Assembly: GCA_007127275.1 (NCBI GenBank)
Contig: SKZP01000284.1
Location: 1-5,837, forward strand
Direction: 5' to 3'
From: Planctomycetota bacterium
GTDB taxonomy: Bacteria; Planctomycetota; UBA8742; SKZP01
Length of the DNA: 5,837 nt
The position numbers and the translations under genes were made by a program. The notes below the pieces were generated by a model that was not told the origin of the DNA, made no database searches, and saw only the letters and a list, made by a program, of their open reading frames with translations. This document shows, piece after piece, positions 1 through 3,637 of the stretch (within the stretch, counting starts at the first letter, position 1; every line of letters begins with the position of its first letter).

Positions 1-191
1 ACCGCGGCGACCGCCTCCGGCGCAAGCCGCGCAAGCGCCACGACCGCGACCAACAGCCAGCCCGTCAGGGCAAAGGCCGCCGTTGCCGCCCGTGCGGCCG
101 CACGCAGCGCAAGCCGACGGTGAAGCACCGCAACCTCCACCTCGAGGCGCTGCATCACCGAGTGCTCATTGGGAATCCACGGCTCGCTCAT
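1..191 (-). CDS. N-terminal fragment of an unrecognised membrane protein (cut by window edge)
   Basis: The minus strand reads without a stop from an ATG at 191 to the window edge, giving 63 residues that begin MSEPWIPNEHSVMQRLEVEV. Residues 1-30 are polar and look helical (MQRLEVEVAVLHRRLALRAA). Residues about 31-60 are Ala/Leu/Val-rich (AATAAFALTGWLLVAVVALA) and form one probable membrane helix, preceded by arginines, so the N terminus is probably cytoplasmic. A weak GAAG ribosome-binding match lies eight bases upstream of the ATG. A GTG immediately before it (192-194) is an alternative start, and the frame stays open further upstream. I do not recognise the family, and the C-terminal part lies outside the window. 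It is on the same strand as the zinc-ribbon gene, 269 bases downstream of it. Confidence 0.6.
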   Translation of the reverse strand, partial: MSEPWIPNEHSVMQRLEVEVAVLHRRLALRAAARAATAAFALTGWLLVAVVALARLAPEAVAA

Positions 192-310
192 CACGTTGAC
201 TTCGTCGTTATCAGGCAGTTGCGCCCTCGCAATCTCGTAGCCCCAACAGGACGTTCGAGGCCCTGCGCGGCAGTTCGAATGACGTCAGGTTGTTTGCGCA
301 GTCCCCAAGT

Positions 311-324
311 CCACCGATTGGTGG
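311..324. repeat. Small perfect hairpin between the two minus-strand genes
   Basis: The sequence is CCACC-GATT-GGTGG, a five-base perfect stem with a four-base loop. It lies in the 269-base gap between the zinc-ribbon gene and the left-edge gene. There is no T-run on either side, so it is not a good intrinsic terminator, and it may be chance. Confidence 0.3.
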
Positions 325-347
325 GCTCCCGGACGGCCTACGCGAAC

Positions 348-353
348 ATTGTA
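348..353 (-). promoter_or_regulatory. Possible -10 element for the left-edge membrane protein gene
   Basis: The minus strand reads TACAAT here, a 5/6 match to the TATAAT consensus in GC-rich surroundings, about 157 bases upstream of the ATG at 191. I found no convincing -35 hexamer at 16-18 bases; TTGTAC lies 24 bases upstream, which is too far. This is a weak suggestion that the left-edge gene has its own promoter rather than depending on read-through from the zinc-ribbon gene. Confidence 0.2.
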
Positions 354-460
354 AGGCCGCGCGACGCGAACCAGCGCGTACAACCCGACGCAAACGACGC
401 GCCTCGGACTCCGCGGTCGCGCGTCTACCTTGCTTGCTCCCTTGCGGACGAATGGAAGTC

Positions 461-739
461 TTACGTCAGCAAGACAGCGGCCACGGCAATCAAGGCAAGC
501 CCCAGCACCGCGGCAATGCCGATCTTTACCGGGGTAATGGTGTTGCCGGTGCTTTCGTCACCGGCCACCTCCACCTTTTTTCCGAGCGCTTCTTCGATCT
601 TTGTGGTGTCGATCGGCTCGGCGCAGACCGGGCAGACCGTGTGATACGGCGAGTAGAGTGCCGCGCTGCAACTGGGGCAGTGATACGCCTTCGGCTTCTC
701 TTGCGTGGGCGAATCAGCGGCGAGCACAGCCTCGGACAT
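461..739 (-). CDS. Small zinc-ribbon protein with C-terminal membrane anchor
   Basis: This 92-residue protein has a polar N terminus (1-18), a zinc ribbon and a membrane tail. The ribbon has two CPxC knuckles, CPSC (Cys21, Cys24) and CPVC (Cys36, Cys39), eleven residues apart, which is a classic four-cysteine zinc site. After a charged linker (42-69), residues about 71-91 (VKIGIAAVLGLALIAVAAVLLT) form a hydrophobic helix ending at the C terminus. The ribbon should therefore face the cytoplasm, held by a tail-type anchor. The start at 739 is chosen because AAGGAG lies seven bases upstream; the 136-residue reading from 871 adds 44 residues with no domain and would place that ribosome-binding site inside the gene. 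Zinc ribbons of this kind bind proteins or nucleic acid or are purely structural. No specific function can be assigned, and the neighbours do not suggest one. It is divergent from gmk. Confidence 0.82.
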   Translation of the reverse strand: MSEAVLAADSPTQEKPKAYHCPSCSAALYSPYHTVCPVCAEPIDTTKIEEALGKKVEVAGDESTGNTITPVKIGIAAVLGLALIAVAAVLLT

Positions 740-746
740 GAACCGG

Positions 747-752
747 CTCCTT
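747..752 (-). promoter_or_regulatory. Ribosome-binding site of the zinc-ribbon gene
   Basis: AAGGAG on the minus strand is followed by seven bases and then the ATG at 739. This near-ideal site fixes the start and rules out the longer reading frame from 871. Confidence 0.85.
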
Positions 753-1018
753 GTGGTCGTTGAAAGGGACAATGCAATGCTGCTCACGGCTGCCCAATCA
801 TCATTAAAGGGGAAACGAAACAAACCCGAACGCAGCAACCCCCAAGTAAATGTGAGCGTCGACGGAAACACCGTTCGAAGTCAGCGGTTGCGCAAGGCAT
901 CTTTGCACTGCGTGCTCGTCGTCTGCGCACTCAACGGGCAATACGCTCGTTTGCGCGGCTCGACTGCCTCTGCCTTGTCGTGCCTTCGCTTTCGACGCTG
1001 AAACGAAAAAACGGTCCC

Positions 1019-1046
1019 GTTGGTGCCTCGGAGGCACATCCTACGC
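1019..1046 (-). repeat. REP-like palindromic element, copy 1
   Basis: The core at 1023-1037 is GTGCCTCGGAGGCAC, a perfect 15-base palindrome around a central G (six-base stem, three-base loop). Read on the minus strand, the 28 bases match the element at 3411-3439 at 14 of the first 18 positions, share the core GCCTCCG, and both end in CCAAC. The two stems pair in different registers, so the relation is suggestive rather than proven. No transposase is nearby. It could be a dispersed extragenic palindrome in the sense of REP elements. Confidence 0.5.
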
Positions 1047-1143
1047 AGCCACCTCCGCAAAGGCAACGACTGGTGGCCGCGCATCTCAAAGTTGTGGAGC
1101 GGCCGTTTTTCCGAGCCCGCCGGCTTTGTGGGTCGCACCCGGC

Positions 1144-1198
1144 ACGGGCTTCGCCCGAGAGTCGCAGGTACTGGTTTCGACCCACGGCCGAAGCCCGT
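1144..1198. repeat. Long imperfect inverted repeat upstream of gmk
   Basis: Two 21-base arms (1144-1164 and 1178-1198) are reverse complements at 18 of 21 positions. The outer ten bases are perfect (ACGGGCTTCG against CGAAGCCCGT), and the loop is 13 bases. It lies about 150 bases upstream of the gmk start. It has no trailing T-run, so it does not look like an intrinsic terminator. It may be a dispersed palindrome or a stable RNA hairpin in a long leader, if transcription starts upstream of it. Confidence 0.6.
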
Positions 1199-1267
1199 AG
1201 GCTTGGCTTTCTGGAGCAATTGCCGGCTGCACCCCGCCGGTCAGACACGGTCAGCCGCTACACACGC

Positions 1268-1296
1268 TTGTTTTCACGCCGGTCGCCTGATTTAAC
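1268..1296 (+). promoter_or_regulatory. Weak candidate promoter of the gmk-cheW operon
   Basis: TTGTTT (1268-1273) and TTTAAC (1291-1296) are 17 bases apart, matching the sigma-70 hexamers at 3/6 and 4/6. A transcript starting about seven bases after the second box would have a leader of roughly 40 bases before the gmk ATG. The position is sensible but the match is weak. Confidence 0.25.
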
Positions 1297-1345
1297 GGCG
1301 GAGTTGCGTTGGCTTTCCTTCTTTCTTGCTGCCTCGACTGCTGCA

Positions 1346-1966
1346 ATGGACGCTCAACGTCAGCCTGCGGCGCGCGGGCTTGTGGTCGTGTTGGCCGGAC
1401 CCTCCGGTGTCGGCAAGAGCTCAATTGCCCACAAGCTGATTGAGCGGCATCCGCACGACTACGTCTTCTCCGTCTCGGCGACGACGCGCCCCCCGCGCCC
1501 CGGCGAAGTCGACAGCAGCGACTACTTCTTTTTGACGCCGCAAACCTTTCAGCGTTGGATTGACGAGGGGCGCCTGCTCGAATGGGCCGAGTACAACGAA
1601 CGACGCTACGGCACCCCGTTGCCATTCGTCGAGGCGCAGCTGGCGCAAGGCCACGTCGTGCTGTTGGATATTGAGTTGCAAGGGCTCAAGCAGATTGTCG
1701 AGCAGGAGAAGGTGCCGGTGCTGTCGGTGTTCGTGATGCCGCCGTCGCTGGAGGTGCTTGCCGAGCGCTTGCGCAACCGGCGCACGGATGCGGAGCCGGA
1801 GGTTGCGCGGCGCCTCGGCATTGCGCAGCACGAGATGCGGCTCGGACCAATGCTCGCCGAGTATCCCGTGGTCAACCACGACTTGAACGAGGCGACCGAC
1901 GAGGTCGAGGCGCTGATCGAGGCACGCCGCGACGAGGCGGCCGAAGCACAGGGAGAGTTGCCGTGA
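1346..1966 (+). CDS. gmk: Guanylate kinase
   Basis: This 206-residue cytoplasmic enzyme transfers phosphate from ATP to GMP to make GDP, an essential step toward GTP and dGTP. The P-loop GPSGVGKSS is at residues 18-26. The GMP-binding region carries SATTRPPRPGE (44-54, with Arg48 and Arg51), Tyr60, Glu79 and Tyr83, followed by YGTP (88-91). The LDIELQG segment (107-113) and the arginine-rich lid RLRNRRTD (141-148) follow, with VVNHDL (176-181) near the end. Length and order are typical of the family. The lid usually reads RGTD; here the glycine is Arg146. The ATG at 1346 is chosen because it puts the P-loop at the usual distance from the N terminus. No Shine-Dalgarno sequence precedes it, unlike its neighbours. 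An upstream GTG at 980 would add 122 residues translated from palindromic non-coding DNA. The stop overlaps the next gene's GTG by four bases, implying one transcript. Confidence 0.96.
   Translation: MDAQRQPAARGLVVVLAGPSGVGKSSIAHKLIERHPHDYVFSVSATTRPPRPGEVDSSDYFFLTPQTFQRWIDEGRLLEWAEYNERRYGTPLPFVEAQLAQGHVVLLDIELQGLKQIVEQEKVPVLSVFVMPPSLEVLAERLRNRRTDAEPEVARRLGIAQHEMRLGPMLAEYPVVNHDLNEATDEVEALIEARRDEAAEAQGELP
1951..1955 (+). promoter_or_regulatory. Ribosome-binding site of the first cheW gene, inside gmk
   Basis: GGGAG (extended as GGGAGAG) lies in the last codons of gmk, seven bases before the GTG at 1963. It supports the GTG start and the GTGA overlap with the gmk stop codon. Confidence 0.75.
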
Positions 1967-2811
1967 GCGGAGACGAGCGCGACGACCTTTTCTTCGACGG
2001 CGGCGGCGAGGACGGCGGCGGCGCCGCGGGCAACGACGACGTGGACGAGGAGTTGCCGTATGGCGAGCGCCTCGACGAGGAGGAGGATTCCGCGGAAGCC
2101 TCCGCCGGTGTGCCGGAGGCGGCGGCGGTTCCGCCGGCAATGCCGTTTCCCATGGCCGACGAAACGAGCGCCGACTTGGACATTGGCCGCGAACTTTCCC
2201 AACTGCTGGCGCTTGAGTCGGAGCGCGTCGAGGCAAGCCGCACGCAAGAGGGGCACGTGGAAACCGAGCCCATGCTCTGCTTCCAGCTCGCCGACGTGTG
2301 GTTCGGCGCACCCACGTCGCGGGTACGCCAGGTGGTCGGCCTGCCGACAATCTTTCCCGTGCCGACCACGCCCGCGTATCTGCTCGGCGTGGCGAACCTG
2401 AACGGGCAGGTGACGCCGGTGATTGATCTGCGGCGCTTCCTCGGCATTGAAGCGGCGGCGCCGGCCGCGAGCCCGTTTGCGGCGCTCGCCGGGGGCAATG
2501 ACGGGGGGGGGTTGTCACCGCGGGCCAAGCGTGAGGGTGGCGAGGAGATTGGCACGCGCCGAATGGTGGTCGTACACGCCGAGGGAATGACCGCAGGATT
2601 TCCCGTCGACCTGGTCCGCGAGGTGCTCGACGTTCCCACGGGGCTCTTTCAGCCGGCGCGTGTCTCCGAGGGGCGGGTGCGCGAATTCGCCCGCGGGGAG
2701 TTGCGCTTCCGCCAGCGGGTACTGACGCTGCTCGAGTTGCCGGCACTGCTCAAGGCTGCGCAGATCCAACCGCAGAGTAGTCTGCAAGGGGCCGGGGAGT
2801 CGCCCAGATGA
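1963..2811 (+). CDS. cheW: CheW-type chemotaxis adaptor with long acidic N-terminal extension
   Basis: This 282-residue cytoplasmic adaptor would link a receptor to a CheA-type kinase. Residues 1-100 are an extension rich in Asp, Glu, Gly and Ala (such as DDLFFDGGGEDGGG) with no clear fold. The CheW domain spans about 102-267: first subdomain LCFQLADVWFGAPTSRVRQV and VPTTPAYLLGVANLNGQVTPVIDLRRFLG (133-161, the family signature), second subdomain RMVVVHAEGMTAGFPVDLVREVLDV (200-224) through RQRVLTLLELPALL. A Gly/Ala-rich linker of about 35 residues (165-198) separates the two and contains three glycines encoded by an uninterrupted G9 run. CheW proteins are usually near 150-180 residues, so both extension and linker are additions. 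The start overlaps gmk by four bases, and the stop overlaps the next gene as ATGA. Confidence 0.92.
   Translation: MSGDERDDLFFDGGGEDGGGAAGNDDVDEELPYGERLDEEEDSAEASAGVPEAAAVPPAMPFPMADETSADLDIGRELSQLLALESERVEASRTQEGHVETEPMLCFQLADVWFGAPTSRVRQVVGLPTIFPVPTTPAYLLGVANLNGQVTPVIDLRRFLGIEAAAPAASPFAALAGGNDGGGLSPRAKREGGEEIGTRRMVVVHAEGMTAGFPVDLVREVLDVPTGLFQPARVSEGRVREFARGELRFRQRVLTLLELPALLKAAQIQPQSSLQGAGESPR
2503..2511 (+). repeat. G9 homopolymer in the cheW linker
   Basis: Nine consecutive Gs encode Gly-Gly-Gly (residues 181-183) between the two CheW subdomains. Adding one G leads to a TGA at 2532-2534. Losing one G leads to a TGA at 2588-2590. Either change removes the second subdomain. Such tracts are known slippage sites in contingency genes, but whether this one varies cannot be seen from one sequence. 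Confidence 0.9.
2794..2799 (+). promoter_or_regulatory. Ribosome-binding site of the second CheW-like gene
   Basis: GGGGAG lies eight bases before the ATG at 2808, inside the last codons of the first cheW gene. It supports the ATGA overlap and coupled translation. Confidence 0.8.
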
Positions 2812-3404
2812 CAACGAGCCGCAGCAGCGAGTCCATCTCCAGCCGACTCGGCAGCGCAAACGCGTCGACCAGCAACGTCCGCGCCGAGCTCGAGCGCGTC
2901 GTCGCCGCCATTGCCGGCACCGGCGAGCAGTGGATTGGCCGCGAGGCGCTTCCGCTTGCCATCCTGCGCGTCGGCGACATGCAGCTTGCCTGCGACCCGG
3001 CGGCAATCACCATGATTATCCCGTTGCCGCAGCGCTTTCCGTCCTGCCCCGGTATGCTCGACGTCGCGGAGGGCCTCGGCATCACCCTTCCGGAGGACGA
3101 CCCGTTTTTCGGTGCGCAGGCCGTCGTCCCCACGAGTCGCGCATGGCAGCAACTCGAGTTGCTGGGAGGGGAGGTCGAGGTCGTCGTGCCGGAGCCGCCG
3201 GCGGTGCAACCGGTGCCTCGGGCTTGCATCCAACGGTTGCCGGCCCTATTGTCGGACCCATCTCGCCCGTATGGCTCCGCGGTTCCCGGCTTGCTGGGAC
3301 TGATCTGCGACGCACCGGGCCTTGCACCCATTGTGTGGCTTGCGGATCTGCCACGGTTTGCGAAGCTCATGCTCGCTTCGCTGGGGTACGACGAGTCTGC
3401 GTAG
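2808..3404 (+). CDS. Degenerate CheW-like protein
   Basis: This 198-residue protein starts with a polar Ser/Asn-rich tail (1-22) and a short helix (23-37). A CheW-like first strand pair follows: LPLAILRVGDMQLACDPAAI then MIIPLPQRFPSCPG (48-82), where family members have strand, turn, strand and a proline-containing segment. The expected GVxNLxGxxxPVxDL block of subdomain 1 is absent and replaced by MLDVAEGLGITLPEDDPFFG. A later stretch, ELLGGEVEVVVPE (117-129) to PGLLGLICDAPGLAPIVWLADLPRF (160-184), resembles the second subdomain with its final strand and helix. I therefore read it as a divergent CheW that has lost part of the first barrel. It may be a structural partner of the first CheW or a non-kinase-binding variant. 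Translation is coupled to cheW by ATGA. The CheW call rests on pattern resemblance and context, not a strong motif. Confidence 0.72.
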   Translation: MTTSRSSESISSRLGSANASTSNVRAELERVVAAIAGTGEQWIGREALPLAILRVGDMQLACDPAAITMIIPLPQRFPSCPGMLDVAEGLGITLPEDDPFFGAQAVVPTSRAWQQLELLGGEVEVVVPEPPAVQPVPRACIQRLPALLSDPSRPYGSAVPGLLGLICDAPGLAPIVWLADLPRFAKLMLASLGYDESA

Positions 3405-3410
3405 TGAGGA

Positions 3411-3439
3411 GCGCAGGGCGGGCCTCCGTGCCCGCCAAC
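3411..3439 (+). repeat. REP-like palindromic element, copy 2
   Basis: The hairpin at 3417-3436 has a perfect seven-base stem GGCGGGC/GCCCGCC around the loop CTCCGT. It begins seven bases after the stop codon of the second CheW-like gene. It shares the core GCCTCCG and the CCAAC end with copy 1 (1019-1046, opposite strand), and is the inverted partner of copy 3. Confidence 0.7.
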
Positions 3440-3444
3440 CACGA

Positions 3445-3460
3445 CCGACGCTTACGTCGG
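3445..3460. repeat. Perfect hairpin between the two REP-like arms
   Basis: CCGACG-CTTA-CGTCGG is a six-base perfect stem with a four-base loop. It sits in the spacer between the inverted REP-like copies, so the whole block could fold into three stems or one long stem. Confidence 0.6.
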
Positions 3461-3487
3461 GCGAGCACCAAGTCCCGCCTCACGCTT

Positions 3488-3510
3488 GGGCAGGCACGGG
3501 GCCCGCCCTG
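3488..3510 (-). repeat. REP-like palindromic element, copy 3 (inverted)
   Basis: The reverse complement, CAGGGCGGGCC-CCGTGCC-TGCCC, matches 3414-3436 nearly base for base: the first eleven bases are identical and CCGTGCC is also shared. Its own stem is GGCAGGC/GCCCGCC with one A-C mismatch (a G-T pair on the other strand). With copy 2 it forms a head-to-head pair separated by 51 bases, similar in layout to the BIMEs of enterobacteria. Confidence 0.7.
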
Positions 3511-3533
3511 GGACTCGTGGGTGGGCGCTGCGG

Positions 3534-3550
3534 TTTCGAGGTCGTCGAAA
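3534..3550. repeat. Small inverted repeat upstream of the receptor gene
   Basis: TTTCGA-GGTCG-TCGAAA has six-base arms and a five-base loop. It lies 88 bases upstream of the receptor start. It could be an operator-sized site or chance; no regulator is known from this window. Confidence 0.3.
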
Positions 3551-3622
3551 GCTCCTCCCCGCTGATGCAAACGTAACGGACGACTAGCAAGCCCCCCCTT
3601 GCCACGGGACCTCGCGCTGAAC

Positions 3623-3628
3623 AAGGAG
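3623..3628 (+). promoter_or_regulatory. Ribosome-binding site that fixes the receptor start
   Basis: AAGGAG lies nine bases before the ATG at 3638. It favours this start over the in-frame TTG at 3599, which has no ribosome-binding site and would add 13 residues. Confidence 0.88.
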
Positions 3629-3637
3629 CATCCGCCC

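Larger units (their letters stand above)
740..1345. other. Gene-free divergent intergenic region (606 bases)
   Basis: This stretch separates the minus-strand zinc-ribbon gene from the plus-strand gmk. Reading frames cross it, but none shows a recognisable domain or convincing start. The first part (740-870) is comparatively AT-rich for this window and probably holds the zinc-ribbon promoter; on the minus strand TTTAAT (803-808) is a 5/6 match to a -10 element, without a good -35 partner. The middle (1019-1200) contains two palindromic elements listed separately. The last 80 bases contain a weak candidate promoter for gmk. I see nothing else in 870-1010. Confidence 0.6.
3405..3637. other. Hairpin-rich gap between the adaptor and receptor genes
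   Basis: This 233-base non-coding interval contains the REP-like inverted pair and small hairpins listed separately, then a C7 run (3592-3598) and the receptor ribosome-binding site. No clear promoter is visible. The receptor may be transcribed from the gmk-cheW promoter, with the hairpins affecting mRNA stability or relative output. Confidence 0.6.

Noticed and set aside
740..871. 44-residue N-terminal extension of the zinc-ribbon protein
   Set aside because: A strong AAGGAG site seven bases before the internal ATG at 739 identifies the real start.
980..1345. 122-residue N-terminal extension of guanylate kinase
   Set aside because: It translates the palindromic non-coding region, is not found in the family, and would move the P-loop far from the N terminus.
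1421..2746. 441-codon open frame on the minus strand
   Set aside because: It lies antisense to gmk and cheW, is dominated by Arg/Pro/Ala as expected of a GC-rich shadow frame, and shows no domain. The sense genes are clearly real.
3411..3510. Hairpin cluster as CRISPR array or intrinsic terminator
   Set aside because: There are only two inverted arms rather than regularly spaced direct repeats, and no T-run follows any stem.
3599..3637. TTG start giving a 685-residue receptor
   Set aside because: No ribosome-binding site precedes it, while AAGGAG lies nine bases before the ATG at 3638.
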